Assembly (NCBI GenBank): GCA_937877565.1
Contig: CALFJB010000066.1
Span: 1 to 45,806, forward strand
Source of the DNA: an uncultured Selenomonadales bacterium
Lineage (GTDB): Bacteria > Bacillota > Negativicutes > Selenomonadales > Selenomonadaceae
Length of the DNA stretch: 45,806 bases
Direction: 5' to 3'
Each line of letters starts with the position of its first letter. The stretch's first letter is position 1. The position numbers were made by a program, and so were the translations under genes. The notes under the pieces were generated by a model. It was not told where the DNA came from. It ran no database searches and worked only from the letters and a program-made list of their open reading frames with translations. Shown here piece after piece: positions 32,206 through 41,586 of the stretch.

Positions 32206-34335
32206 TTAGGCGGTCTTTAATTTTTCCAATTCTTCATTAAGGGCGCGATTCTGTTCAATAATTTCAACTGTTTCACTGTCAACGTCGGCAAAACCTACGC
32301 TAATTGCGTTAATTTTATGGCGAGCTTTTCCCAAATACGTATCAACGATACGAATCATTTCATATTTTTCAACACCATCTTTAACGGTAAGGTAACGATG
32401 TCCCGTCATTACTTCGTTTTGCAATTTTTCACGAATATTATCAGGGTCAATAAATTTCAAAAATCCTTCCCTGTCAGATTCGGCAACATAATCATTTGCA
32501 TATTGGATAAATTTTTCACGGAACGGGAATTTGTCGCCTTTTTTAATACCATCAAGATCACTTGCAAGGCGGACTTTATCATTTTTGGCACGGTAACACA
32601 TTCCCTCATCATTTTTCAAATCAACGTAGTAAACGCTGCGATAATCAGGGGCAATGGTCGAAAACATTGTATTCATTTCGTTAGATTTATTTTCATTTTC
32701 CATTTGCTTGGCTTGAACTGCCAATTTTTCTTCCAATAATTTTTCTCTTTGTTCAGCTTGATGAGTAGTGAATAATACAAGTGCAATAGCAATACCTAAA
32801 CTTCCAAAAATTGCAATGTAAATATGCTGTCTCAAAAATTCGCCGAAAGAAACATTCATGCCGGAAGAAGAATATTCAGTTAATGCAGATTGGAGCGACG
32901 CACTTGGTATAAGGCTTGAAGTTTTATTCAGCGTGTAATAAAGTGCAGGATCATACTTTCTGACTGCAAAAGAAAAATTCATAGTTTTACCTGTGGCAAG
33001 CGCGTACAAATCATAATTATCTGAACTGAATTGCGTTACTTGATAATTGTTGACAAGTGCACAATCTGCGCGAGAAGATTCAACCGCCTCTAAAGCCGCG
33101 CTAAGACTTCCGCACTCAAGAATTTTCCAATTTGGGTAATTGTCCATCAGAAAAGTTTTGTAATTGGCGTTCGTGGCGTTTATGGCAACTACAATCTGTG
33201 AATCTGCGGTAATTACTTTTTTCGAAGATTTATTTCTCATCAAATACATTTCAGTTTGGATAAATGAATTGGTTGCCATAATTCCCATTGATTCAGCGTC
33301 ATAAGCACTCAAATGAACGGGGAAAACGCAGTCAATTTCATTATCAACCAACGCTTGAAAAGCATCTTGCAACGTCGAATAAGATTTTGTATCAAAATTT
33401 AAAGTAGCATTTTTCGTACAATTTGAGGCAAGTTCAAGATAATTTTTAAGTACGCCATTTACTCCGCCTGTTACTGAACCGTCGCAGAATGGAGCAAAGT
33501 CATTTAAATAACCAACTCTAATTGTGCCATGCTGTTTCAGCCAATTTAATTCATCGTTCGCAATAAAAGCATTTGTGCCGCTTGTCCTCAAATATTTGTC
33601 GTGCATATACTGGTTATAAAATCTGTTTTCATCATTAATTTTGGTAAGTGCAGAGTTTAAATCGTTCAATAAATCAAGGCGATTTTTATTTACTGCAAAA
33701 TAAAAATTCGATTGTCCAATTCTAATGATAGGTACAGTTGCATGCCCTTCGGCGTCTTCGTATAAATCCATAGTTATAAAAGCGTCAAGTTCGCCGTTGA
33801 TTAACTTTTTAATTGAATCGCCTTCAGCGTTATTCAAGCCAATAAGTTGTGCATTGACATTATTAGCCGCTGCCCATTGTCTAAAAAGTTGAGCTTGATA
33901 ACTTGCGGCGTTGACGCCAATTTTTTTACCGTTCAATGACGCGGGATTATTTCCTGAAATTGAAGTATTCGACGAATTTACGAATAAATAATAAGATTCT
34001 GCGCCCATTGGCATGGACGGGAATAACATTGAATTTGCGCGTTCCGGCGTATAAGAAACATCTGACATTAAATCAATTTGCCCGTTCATCAGCATTTGCA
34101 GAAGATCAGGCCAACTTCCGTGAACATATTCATAAGTCCAACCTGTATAGGCGGCGATTTTCTGCTGATATTCATAGGCGTAACCCAAACGCCTATTAAA
34201 TGTATCCGTGTAATTGAAAGGCGAATCGTACCAGCCGACTTTTACAACTTTACTTTCTGCATCAGTTACTGAAAAATTCGCCAACACAATAAGTACAACC
34301 AACAATTTTAAAATGCTTTTAAACAAAATTAACAC
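32206..34335 (-). CDS. Membrane sensor with two solute-binding domains and a PAS-like domain, no output domain
   Basis: A 709-aa protein. Signal peptide to ~26, two consecutive periplasmic SBP_bac_3 (Venus flytrap) domains (~30-245 with VKVGWYDSPFNYTD...GYAYEYQQKIAAYTG, and ~265-490 with IRVGYLNDFAPFCD), a membrane helix ~503-523, a coiled coil ~525-555 and a PAS-like domain ~560-680 (YYVDLKNDEGMCYRAKND). Related BvgS-like proteins continue into a histidine kinase or GGDEF domain; this one ends in EQNRALNEELEKLKTA, where a kinase or cyclase usually begins. Amino acids are the typical ligands of this SBP type. Its own promoter is not clear. Confidence 0.82.
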   Translation of the reverse strand: MLILFKSILKLLVVLIVLANFSVTDAESKVVKVGWYDSPFNYTDTFNRRLGYAYEYQQKIAAYTGWTYEYVHGSWPDLLQMLMNGQIDLMSDVSYTPERANSMLFPSMPMGAESYYLFVNSSNTSISGNNPASLNGKKIGVNAASYQAQLFRQWAAANNVNAQLIGLNNAEGDSIKKLINGELDAFITMDLYEDAEGHATVPIIRIGQSNFYFAVNKNRLDLLNDLNSALTKINDENRFYNQYMHDKYLRTSGTNAFIANDELNWLKQHGTIRVGYLNDFAPFCDGSVTGGVNGVLKNYLELASNCTKNATLNFDTKSYSTLQDAFQALVDNEIDCVFPVHLSAYDAESMGIMATNSFIQTEMYLMRNKSSKKVITADSQIVVAINATNANYKTFLMDNYPNWKILECGSLSAALEAVESSRADCALVNNYQVTQFSSDNYDLYALATGKTMNFSFAVRKYDPALYYTLNKTSSLIPSASLQSALTEYSSSGMNVSFGEFLRQHIYIAIFGSLGIAIALVLFTTHQAEQREKLLEEKLAVQAKQMENENKSNEMNTMFSTIAPDYRSVYYVDLKNDEGMCYRAKNDKVRLASDLDGIKKGDKFPFREKFIQYANDYVAESDREGFLKFIDPDNIREKLQNEVMTGHRYLTVKDGVEKYEMIRIVDTYLGKARHKINAISVGFADVDSETVEIIEQNRALNEELEKLKTA

Positions 34336-34562
34336 CTCATAAAAAATTGCAAGAAAGTTTCATTTCGTACAATTTTAGAATTTGAATAAGTTTCACCGAA
34401 AAATTTTTTGTCCGGGTTCGGGAATAATTTTATCCCCCCCATTTGATTTGGAAAATTGACAGCATTTAATAAAAATTCTGCTGAACAAAATGAACACATC
34501 CTTTAAATTTTTTAGAATTTTAAATCATTAAGTTATAACACCAAAATTATTTCATCGCAAAA

Positions 34563-34590
34563 TAAAAAAACCGCTTTTTCCGGCGGCTTT
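34563..34590 (-). terminator. Terminator after the VapC-like gene
   Basis: AAAAGCCGC pairs with GCGGTTTTT around CGGAAAAA, followed by more T on the minus strand. The 255-bp gap 34336-34590 holds nothing else I can identify. Confidence 0.7.
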
Positions 34591-34995
34591 TTATCTCCAA
34601 TTTTCAACTTTTAAATCTGCAATTCTTCCAAAATGTTTTTCATTCGCCGTAACAAGCGTACAATTATTTACAATCGCAACCGCTGCAATGTAAATATCGT
34701 TGTCCTCAATTTGATTGCCTTTGTGAAGTCCATCATAAATTTTAGCGGCAACTTCGGCGGCGGCGTAGTCAAACGGCAATTTTTTTACCATTTCGTTGTT
34801 ATACATTTTCATAAATTCGGCATATTTATTTTTAGAAGGTACAAGCTTTAAGCCGCGCAAAATTTCATAATGAACTATTGGACAAATGGCAAGACTGTTT
34901 TTTTTGTCTTTGAGCGCGTTTCTCATATTTGTTTCGACGTTGTACTTTTTAGCCAAAAAATCACTGACAGCATTTGTATCAAGACAGTAAATCAT
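34591..34995 (-). CDS. VapC-type PIN toxin
   Basis: A 134-aa PIN-domain RNase. MIYCLDTNAVSDFLAKKY carries the first catalytic Asp, IVHYEILRGL the glutamate, NDIYIAAVAIVNNCTLVTANEKHFGRIADLKVENW the remaining acidic residues and the usual VapC ending. ATG 34995 is chosen because the domain begins there, and the frame upstream overlaps the antitoxin. It overlaps its antitoxin by 17 bp. Confidence 0.88.
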   Translation of the reverse strand: MIYCLDTNAVSDFLAKKYNVETNMRNALKDKKNSLAICPIVHYEILRGLKLVPSKNKYAEFMKMYNNEMVKKLPFDYAAAEVAAKIYDGLHKGNQIEDNDIYIAAVAIVNNCTLVTANEKHFGRIADLKVENWR

Positions 34996-35227
34996 ATTTA
35001 GCACGTTTCCTTTCCTCTTCAGCGTCCATAAATGCAAAAAATGCGTCAAGTTCTGCTTTTTCTTCGGGAGTATCTGCGCGTCTAAAATTTTCAGCCGCCT
35101 CAAAAAACGCTTCAATATTTTTTTGTCTACGCTTTTCTTCGTCAGTCTTTTTTACGTTAGCTTTTATTTCAGTAATATCTTGCTGAATATTTTCCAGCAT
35201 TAAAATAATTTTTTCTTCGTTGGTCAT
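34979..35227 (-). CDS. Candidate antitoxin paired with the VapC-type toxin
   Basis: An 82-aa highly charged helical protein (ILMLENIQQDITEIKANVKKTDEEKRRQKNIEAFFEAAENF), without a recognisable DNA-binding fold in the first residues. ATG 35227 follows GAGGTGATAAAA, nearly the same initiation sequence as the other antitoxin (GAGGTGGTAAAA). The role is inferred from position and overlap. Confidence 0.65.
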   Translation of the reverse strand: MTNEEKIILMLENIQQDITEIKANVKKTDEEKRRQKNIEAFFEAAENFRRADTPEEKAELDAFFAFMDAEEERKRAKYDLLS

Positions 35228-35265
35228 TTTTATCACCTCACCAAAATTTTATATCGCAAAATTTT

Positions 35266-35760
35266 TTATGTCAATAAAATGTATTGCGGTACAATATCTT
35301 CAAAAGTTCCGTCCTTCATACGAAAACCGCCGGGAATTTTTCCCAACTCGGTAAAACCTAAACGCTTGTACAAATTGCGGGCGTGAATGTTAGTAGCTAC
35401 AACCGCGTTGAATTGCAAAATTTTAAATCCAATTTCCCGCGCCTTTTCTATGCAATGTTTAACAATCAATTCGCCAATATGTTTACCGCGTAAATCTGCG
35501 CGAACGGCGTAGCTTGCGTTGCAAATGTGTCCGCAACGCCCAACATTGTTTGGATGAAGAATATACAACGCTAAAACTTCGCCGGTTGTATCGTCAATCG
35601 CCAATCCTGTAAATGACTGCGATTTAAAAAATTCGTCGCCGCTAACTTCGTTAAGCTCCTCTTCCTGCGGAAAGGCAACGCCTGCGCGAACAATTTCATT
35701 CCAAATTTCAATAGCCGCTTTAATATTTTTAATATTGTACGGCTCAATAATTATCGCCAT
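35266..35760 (-). CDS. GNAT-family N-acetyltransferase
   Basis: A 164-aa enzyme using acetyl-CoA. Motif A is VRADLRGKHIGELIVKHCIEKAREIGFKILQFNAVVATN, with the R/Q-x-x-G-x-G/A-type pyrophosphate loop as RGKHIG. Motif B is HARNLYKRLGFTELGKIPGGFR. It resembles phosphinothricin-acetyltransferase-like GNATs. The start is ATG 35760 after TTGGAGG. The substrate is unknown. Confidence 0.85.
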   Translation of the reverse strand: MAIIIEPYNIKNIKAAIEIWNEIVRAGVAFPQEEELNEVSGDEFFKSQSFTGLAIDDTTGEVLALYILHPNNVGRCGHICNASYAVRADLRGKHIGELIVKHCIEKAREIGFKILQFNAVVATNIHARNLYKRLGFTELGKIPGGFRMKDGTFEDIVPQYILLT

Positions 35761-35838
35761 AAAAATTTCCTCCAATATGAAAGATCGTGAATTAAATTTG
35801 TGATACGAATAGAAAATTAGCCGCTAAAAATAAAAAAA

Positions 35839-35997
35839 GCCCGTCTTGTGCCGCCAATTAACGGTAAAGTTGGCGCGTGCGAAAAACTACGCGCCGCCTC
35901 TGGCGGCTCACATACTAGGAGCGTACTTGAACCCAAGCGGCAGACGGGCGACGCATTTTCTTTGCTACTTTCTTTTTTGCTCGGAAAAAGAAAGTAG
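35839..35997 (-). repeat. Dispersed structured repeat, copy E
   Basis: Minus strand: hairpin 1 (35997-35965, CTACTTTCTTTTT pairing with AAAAAGAAAGTAG), linker GCAAAGAAAATGC, then a module closed by GCCCGTCTGCCG pairing with CGGCACAAGACGGGC and containing nested GCCGCC/GGCGGC stems. It ends in seven T (35832-35838), so the outer stem could terminate the diguanylate cyclase transcript. Confidence 0.62.
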
Positions 35998-36019
35998 ATT
36001 CTAAAATACAAAGTTACTT

Positions 36020-37906
36020 TCAATCTTTTTGTAAATCCGAACTGTAGCAAGTGTGGCAGTTGCCTTGCACTTTTTTACTTGCATAAGTTCCTAAATCTGC
36101 ACGCTTGTAAATTTCTTCAAATGTGGGATTTTCTTCAGTGTTGAAAAGCGCACTGCCCAAACTGATTGTAATTTTTCTGTCGCCAAGTTCGGGAATTAAA
36201 ATATCGTCAATCTTTCTGAAAAGGCGGTTGATAACGTTTTTGCCAATTTCGTCATCGACAATACCAACGGCGTAAACTGCAAATTCATCGCCGCCGAGCC
36301 TCATTGTTATATCGTAGGCGCGGAAAGTAGTTTTAAGGCAATTTGCAATGGCAATAATAACTTTGTCGCCGACGCCATGCCCGTAGTTGTCATTTATCGA
36401 TTTAAATTTGTCAGCGTCCATCAAGCAAAACATACCATTTTGCCCTTGCGCCATCAATTCACGTATAGCCTTTTCGCCGCCGCCACGATTTTTTAAACCC
36501 GTCATTAAATCAGTCTCCGAACGAACGCGGAAATCTTCAGCAAGTTTTTCTTTCTGCTTGTCTTCTTGAATTAATTCAACCGCAAAAATTACCTGATTAA
36601 GTGCGCCGTCTTCGTCATCATCAACCAAAATAAAATTCGCCTTGCACCAGCCGTGACGTTTGCTCAAAAATTCTTGACTTATAACGTGTTGATCCTTCAT
36701 TCGCTCCGGCAAATTTTTTAAATTAATAAAATCTAAAAGCGGCTTCAAAGTTGCATCGTCAACCGTCGCCACAAATGAATCTTTTATTTTTCGTATAACG
36801 TTTTCGCCGTCTTCAATTTTCATTAAATCGAAATTTTCATTATGGCTAAGCGTGTGAATCGAATTTTTTTTCAAGTCAATCAAGTGCATTGAAATATACA
36901 TATCTGCATAACTTGCCATACCGTATTTTTTGGCGGCGTCTTCAATTTGTTTACGTTCTTTTTCAAGTCTCCTTTGAACGAAAAAGACTAAAATTAAAAG
37001 CGCGATAAGAAAACTCAATGCCATTTGAAGTATCAAACTGGAAAATATTCCTTGCACTGAATTTGAATTGCGGCGAATTACCATGTAACTGTTAATTTCA
37101 GGAACAGAGCGGGCAATTATTGAAACATCGTCGACTTTGCTCAAAATAAATTGCTGTTCAATCGCAGGATTTTTCTGCATATTGTAAACGATATTTCTTA
37201 ACTGCGGGTCTTTGAATTTCGCAGCGCGGGAGTCAATATTAAAATTATCCTTTAAGTTAAATAAATCTATTTTAACATTGTGCTGAAGCTCCTTTTCAGC
37301 CAAAATATTTTGAAGTTTATCGATTGAAAGTCCAATACCGCAGACGCCGAGCAAATTTTTATTTTCGTCTTCAATTCGAGCGTTAATAAAAACGTTCCAA
37401 GAATTTTTGTCGAATTCATCAGAATCAATTTGAAAATCGTAGGAAATATTTTCTTCGACAAAACTTTTGTACCAAAAATCATAGGGATTATTTTCAGGAT
37501 CAATTACGCGGTTAAAGCCCTTGTTGTAATAATAAATCTTCGAGGCTTCCGACACAATAAAAGTTGTATCGTAGGAAAAATTTTCGTTTATTTCCCGCAA
37601 ATAATTTGCCATCAAAGAAATTTCCGTGTCACGCGGGATATTGGCTTCATCTTTTAAATTTTGTTTCAAAAAATTATCGTTGGCAACCGTGCGTAAAACC
37701 ATTATTGATTGAACCAATTCCTTGTGAATCGTATCGTAAATATCGGCAGCAACAAGTTTTATAACTTCGTTGTCGTGACTTTGGATGACTTTATTTAAAA
37801 ACAAGCACGAAATTAAAATTGAAATTATGTATGTTACGCCAATAACAAGTGATAGAGTTTTTGGCATTTTCAATTTTTGCGAAAAATATTTTTTCGTAGG
37901 AGACAC
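36020..37906 (-). CDS. Membrane-bound diguanylate cyclase with Cache-like sensor
   Basis: Makes cyclic di-GMP. TM1 at ~17-36, an extracytoplasmic dCache-like sensor to ~285, TM2 ~290-310, a PAS-like middle (MHLIDLKKNSIHTLSH...), then a GGDEF domain ~465-615. Active site RLGGDEFAVYAV, with DADKFKSINDNYGHGVGDKVI. An RAYD five residues before GGDEF is the I-site RxxD of product inhibition. 628 aa from GTG 37906, which touches the GGAGG; an internal ATG at codon 14 is an alternative. Last gene of the tatA-tatC-5'-nucleotidase run (25-bp gap). Confidence 0.9.
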   Translation of the reverse strand: MSPTKKYFSQKLKMPKTLSLVIGVTYIISILISCLFLNKVIQSHDNEVIKLVAADIYDTIHKELVQSIMVLRTVANDNFLKQNLKDEANIPRDTEISLMANYLREINENFSYDTTFIVSEASKIYYYNKGFNRVIDPENNPYDFWYKSFVEENISYDFQIDSDEFDKNSWNVFINARIEDENKNLLGVCGIGLSIDKLQNILAEKELQHNVKIDLFNLKDNFNIDSRAAKFKDPQLRNIVYNMQKNPAIEQQFILSKVDDVSIIARSVPEINSYMVIRRNSNSVQGIFSSLILQMALSFLIALLILVFFVQRRLEKERKQIEDAAKKYGMASYADMYISMHLIDLKKNSIHTLSHNENFDLMKIEDGENVIRKIKDSFVATVDDATLKPLLDFINLKNLPERMKDQHVISQEFLSKRHGWCKANFILVDDDEDGALNQVIFAVELIQEDKQKEKLAEDFRVRSETDLMTGLKNRGGGEKAIRELMAQGQNGMFCLMDADKFKSINDNYGHGVGDKVIIAIANCLKTTFRAYDITMRLGGDEFAVYAVGIVDDEIGKNVINRLFRKIDDILIPELGDRKITISLGSALFNTEENPTFEEIYKRADLGTYASKKVQGNCHTCYSSDLQKD

Positions 37907-37931
37907 CTCCTTTTAAGCCGCAATTAAAATT

Positions 37932-39458
37932 TTAAGCTGCCTTTTTCTCTTCAATATCTTGCAAATTCAAAATTCGCCCAAGTGAAATTTTATTGACTCC
38001 AAATTTGTTGATATATTCTGTCAAAATTTCGTTATCAATACCGCAGACTTTAATAATCTTTGCGTTTTTCATAAAAGTATAATCGCCGCCGCCGCTAAAG
38101 ATAAAATCTGAAGTAGTCAACGTGTAAATTTTATTTTCGTCCAAAGGTTCATCGCCAATAAAAATATCTTGTACGCGCTGCCCTACAGGTTGCGAAGGAT
38201 CGAAAGTGAAATTCATACCGCTGACTTGCATAAATGATCCATATTCATTTGGAAAAACAGAAACAGAAATTTCTAAAATCGCACGAATAGTTTTGCCGTC
38301 AACTTCGGCGGTTTTAATTTGGTTGCCGAATTGCATAATTGCCAAAATATCGCCGCGTGTTACGTCGCCCGCCGGTAAATCTGCGCGAATTGAGCCGCAG
38401 TTTACAAGCGCAATATCTGTGCCGCCCTTCCAACGAAAAGCATCCGCGCAAAGGTTGCCAATTTCTTTTTCTTCTGTACGTATCCAAGGTCTTGCGGCTG
38501 AAAGTTTTTTATCACTGTGCGCCAAAACTTGGCTGAAAAATTTTTGATTGCGATCCTCAAGTTTTTGGACACGTTGCATAAGTTTTTTATCTGGAGCGGT
38601 TGCCATATTCTTAACGGCGGCAGGATTTAAAAGTTCAGCCTTTTTAGAAATAATTTTGCCGTCGCTAAAATCTATGGTTACACGCCCGAGATTGTGTGTA
38701 AAGCAACCAGTTTGTACAATCAAAGTATTTTTGACGGTTAAACCTTCTGGCAATTCAGTATGGCTGTGTCCGTCAATTATTAAATCAATTCCTTCAGTTT
38801 CGGCGGCAACGCTTTCACTTTTGAAATTTGAAATTTCTTCAATTCCCAGATGAGTTACCGCAATTAAAATATCGCACTGCGGACGCAAAATTTTTATCAT
38901 TTTCTTCGCCGTTTCAACGGGATCAAGAAAATTAACGTCGGCGATGTTTTCAGGTGCCGCAGAATTTATCGTTTCAGGCGTTGCAAGTCCAAAGACGCCA
39001 ATTTTTATATTTCCGCACTTAAGAATTTTGTACGGTGGAAAAACTAATTCTCTGTTACTTTTAAGCGAAATATTGGCAGCAATCGTAGGAAATTTTAATT
39101 TTTTTGAAAGCTTTTCCAGCTGATTTAATCCGTAGTCAAATTCATGGTTGCCGGGAACCATTAAATCAATTCCTGCCGCGTTCAGCAAAGGTAACATATT
39201 TTCGCCCTTGCTGATATTTACTCTGGGCAGTCCTTGAAAAGTATCGCCCGCGTCAAACCAAAAAACATTTTTAGATTTAGCCTTAGTAGTTTTTACCGCC
39301 GCCACCATTTCAGCCAATCCTACAGCTTTTCCTTTTTCATCACTGTTCAAAATTCGGCAGTGCATATCGTTAGTATGAAAAATTATAATTTCTTCCGCAC
39401 TGACTCCACGTGGTACAAAAAAAATCAGCAGCAACGCCGCCATTAAAAATTTTTTCAT
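37932..39458 (-). CDS. Periplasmic 5'-nucleotidase / UDP-sugar hydrolase family protein
   Basis: A 508-aa two-domain enzyme. A Sec signal peptide without a twin arginine (LLLIFFVPRGVSA) precedes the metallophosphatase motifs HTNDMHCRI, FDAGDTFQG, GNHEFDYG, THLG and GHSHTELPEG. The C-terminal substrate-binding domain shows NLCADAFRWKGGTDIALVNCGSIRADLPAGDVTRGDI and FSGGGDYTFM. Dephosphorylates nucleotides outside the cytoplasm, for salvage. AGGAGATG precedes the ATG. Lies 11 bp after tatC. Confidence 0.9.
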   Translation of the reverse strand: MKKFLMAALLLIFFVPRGVSAEEIIIFHTNDMHCRILNSDEKGKAVGLAEMVAAVKTTKAKSKNVFWFDAGDTFQGLPRVNISKGENMLPLLNAAGIDLMVPGNHEFDYGLNQLEKLSKKLKFPTIAANISLKSNRELVFPPYKILKCGNIKIGVFGLATPETINSAAPENIADVNFLDPVETAKKMIKILRPQCDILIAVTHLGIEEISNFKSESVAAETEGIDLIIDGHSHTELPEGLTVKNTLIVQTGCFTHNLGRVTIDFSDGKIISKKAELLNPAAVKNMATAPDKKLMQRVQKLEDRNQKFFSQVLAHSDKKLSAARPWIRTEEKEIGNLCADAFRWKGGTDIALVNCGSIRADLPAGDVTRGDILAIMQFGNQIKTAEVDGKTIRAILEISVSVFPNEYGSFMQVSGMNFTFDPSQPVGQRVQDIFIGDEPLDENKIYTLTTSDFIFSGGGDYTFMKNAKIIKVCGIDNEILTEYINKFGVNKISLGRILNLQDIEEKKAA

Positions 39459-39469
39459 ATAGACATCTC

Positions 39470-40210
39470 CTATTTTTTCAAAACGTGTTTAACAATTCTG
39501 TAGCCCGTCTCGTATAAAATTATTACCGGAATTGCTAAAGAAATTTGGCTGATAACATCCGGCGGCGTGATTATCGCTCCAATTACGAACGACAAAAAGA
39601 AAATTATTCGCCGATACTTGCCCAAAAATTCACTCGTCAAAATTCCCAACTGCGCCAAAACTATTACAACCAGCGGCAATTCAAAGACGAATCCAAACGG
39701 CAGTAAAAATGTTATCACAAAGTCAAAATAATTTTGAAATGAAAACATCGTTTGCAAATCTTCCGTGCTGAATCCCATAAAAAATTTCAGGGCTATTGGC
39801 AATATCAAAAAAAATGCAAACGCTAACCCCGCAAAAAATAAAATTACTGACGCCGGTACCAATATTCCAAGTACGGCGCGTTCAGATTTTGTCAGCGCAG
39901 GCAAAAAAAATTTCCAAACGTGAAAGAAAATTACCGGCAGTGAAATTAAAAATCCCGAAACAATATCAATTTTTAAGTACGTAAAAAAAGCTTCGCCCGG
40001 TTGCATGTAGTAAAGTTTGCCGACGGGCGCAGTTAAAAATTTTGTGATTGAATCTAAGAAAAAATACGCAATGCCGGAACCTGCCGCCACTGCCAATAAA
40101 CTTTTTATTATTCTGGAGCGCAATTCTTCCAAATGTGAAGTGATTGACATTGTACCGTCATCATTTTCTTCAGCCGATTGTGTAGTTAATTTTTCTTCGT
40201 CAACAGTCAT
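39470..40210 (-). CDS. tatC: Twin-arginine translocase subunit TatC
   Basis: A 246-aa six-helix membrane protein, the signal-peptide receptor of the Tat pathway. The family entry SITSHLEELRSRIIKSL and the later segments TYLKIDIVSGFLISLPVIFFHVWKFFLPALTKSER and FGFVFELPLVVIVLAQLGILTSEFLGKYRR are clear. Its ATG overlaps the tatA stop (ATGA). Confidence 0.95.
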   Translation of the reverse strand: MTVDEEKLTTQSAEENDDGTMSITSHLEELRSRIIKSLLAVAAGSGIAYFFLDSITKFLTAPVGKLYYMQPGEAFFTYLKIDIVSGFLISLPVIFFHVWKFFLPALTKSERAVLGILVPASVILFFAGLAFAFFLILPIALKFFMGFSTEDLQTMFSFQNYFDFVITFLLPFGFVFELPLVVIVLAQLGILTSEFLGKYRRIIFFLSFVIGAIITPPDVISQISLAIPVIILYETGYRIVKHVLKK

Positions 40211-40386
40211 TTTTTATCAGTTTTTTCTGCAATTTCAATAGTTTTTTCGTCTTCAGCATTTGCCTGTTTAAATTCTTTAATACTTTGTCCGAGTGCTTTA
40301 CCGACGCCGGGCAATTTGCCGGGTCCAAATACAACCAGCCCAATTATCAAAATTAAAATCAATTCCGGTACTCCTATACCAAACAT
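40207..40386 (-). CDS. tatA: Twin-arginine translocase subunit TatA
   Basis: A 59-aa protein. One N-terminal membrane helix (FGIGVPELILILIIGLVVFG), the hinge FGPGKLPGVGKALGQSIKEFK with its amphipathic helix, and an acidic/basic tail. GAGGGGACTTAAA precedes the ATG. It is the only TatA-like gene visible, so the system here may be the minimal TatA-TatC type. Confidence 0.93.
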   Translation of the reverse strand: MFGIGVPELILILIIGLVVFGPGKLPGVGKALGQSIKEFKQANAEDEKTIEIAEKTDKK

Positions 40387-40427
40387 TTTAAGTCCCCTCT
40401 CAAATTTTTATCGTTATAATTTCGCCA

Positions 40428-40455
40428 ATTATACCACAATTTTTTTTTACAACAA
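40428..40455 (-). promoter_or_regulatory. Promoter for tatA-tatC-5'-nucleotidase
   Basis: TTGTTG (40455-40450), a 16-bp spacer and TATAAT (40433-40428) with an extended TGTGG just upstream. Divergent from the next promoter. Confidence 0.6.
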
Positions 40456-40492
40456 CAGAAATTTTTTGAATAATTTATTAAAATTATTCACG

Positions 40493-40521
40493 TGGACATT
40501 TAAACCGCGTTAGAATATAAT
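40493..40521 (+). promoter_or_regulatory. Strong promoter for the three-gene nuclease cassette
   Basis: TGGACA (40493-40498), a 17-bp spacer and a perfect TATAAT (40516-40521), 31 bp before the cassette's first ATG. Confidence 0.65.
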
Positions 40522-40551
40522 AATTTAAATTTATTCGATTTGAGGCGGAAA

Positions 40552-41586
40552 ATGTCTAAGAAAACGATTTTAAAAAATACGGTAATGAATTTGTACCCTG
40601 CTTACGTCAAAAAAATTATTTTCAATCAGCTGAAAGAAACTTCCGATTTTAATTTCAATTTTAAAACGCCGGACGAAATTTTTAATTTACTTTTGAATTA
40701 CAATAAAACTCTTTCAGCCGTCGAAATGTACGATTATCAAAAACCGTTCCGCCATTTTTGCTATTTCAAATACTCAAATTTAAATGAACAGAAAATTAAA
40801 ATGCTGATTGAACAGGGCAAAATTATAATTTTCAATCCCAAATTTGAAAAGCCTGTAGATGAATTTGATATTACGACGAGCAAGCCGACGATTTATCAGT
40901 TGGAGAATCAAATATTTTTCAAATTTTCCTATCTTTTAAATGACAAAATTAACGATAAATCAATTAAATATCCCGTGCTAGCCGTCTTCGACAAAATTAA
41001 TAATTGGTTGGAAATTCGCTTTGATCGTATTGGTCTAGCTTACAAAAATTCGCCGATATTTTACAAAGAAAAAATTGACGGCGTCCTTGAATATTTCAGC
41101 CGAAATTTTGAATTGGAAATTACGCACATTGATTTTAAAGCCGTCGTTGAATATATGATTTCAAATAAAACTGATATTACTTTTATGGCTAAAAAAATGT
41201 TGCGAAACGGTACGATGGCACATTTGGAGGCTTACGAAGATGAAGAAACAAGTTTGCCGATAATTGGCGAGCTTGAAAAACTCCTTGAAGAAAATAAAAT
41301 TCTGTTTGAGAAAAATTCAGATACTCAAAAAATTTTAAACCTGTTGGAAAATTTTTTAACTGCGATTGAAATAAAATCTGACTTGCCGGTAGTGAAAATC
41401 AAGCTTAACGACACCGAAACGAAATTTGGAATAACTCATAATTACAAGGGCGCGGAGTACAGTTTATTTATGCTTTACGGCGAACTGATTGGCGGGGAGA
41501 TGATGGACAATGTCAAAAATTACGTTATGCAATGCTGTAGAGAATTTGACACCAAAATTTCATCTGACGCCGTACCAGAAAAATAA
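40552..41586 (+). CDS. Cassette gene 1: unknown 344-aa protein
   Basis: A soluble, lysine- and aromatic-rich protein, starting at ATG 40552 after GAGGCGG. The N-terminal ~120 residues are helical with aromatic clusters (MYDYQKPFRHFCYFKYS); the middle looks like strands (YPVLAVFDKINNWLEIRFDRIGL) followed by FFSRNF-like helices; the C-terminal third ends in strands (VVKIKLNDTETKFGITHNYKGAEYSLF). I recognise no domain. The last 77 bp overlap the next gene, which begins inside it. Its role is suggested only by the cassette: a partner or sensor for the nuclease. Confidence 0.65.
   Translation: MSKKTILKNTVMNLYPAYVKKIIFNQLKETSDFNFNFKTPDEIFNLLLNYNKTLSAVEMYDYQKPFRHFCYFKYSNLNEQKIKMLIEQGKIIIFNPKFEKPVDEFDITTSKPTIYQLENQIFFKFSYLLNDKINDKSIKYPVLAVFDKINNWLEIRFDRIGLAYKNSPIFYKEKIDGVLEYFSRNFELEITHIDFKAVVEYMISNKTDITFMAKKMLRNGTMAHLEAYEDEETSLPIIGELEKLLEENKILFEKNSDTQKILNLLENFLTAIEIKSDLPVVKIKLNDTETKFGITHNYKGAEYSLFMLYGELIGGEMMDNVKNYVMQCCREFDTKISSDAVPEK

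Noticed and set aside
36020..37906. EAL (c-di-GMP phosphodiesterase) domain behind the GGDEF
   Set aside because: The protein ends about 15 residues after the GGDEF fold; no EAL motif is present.
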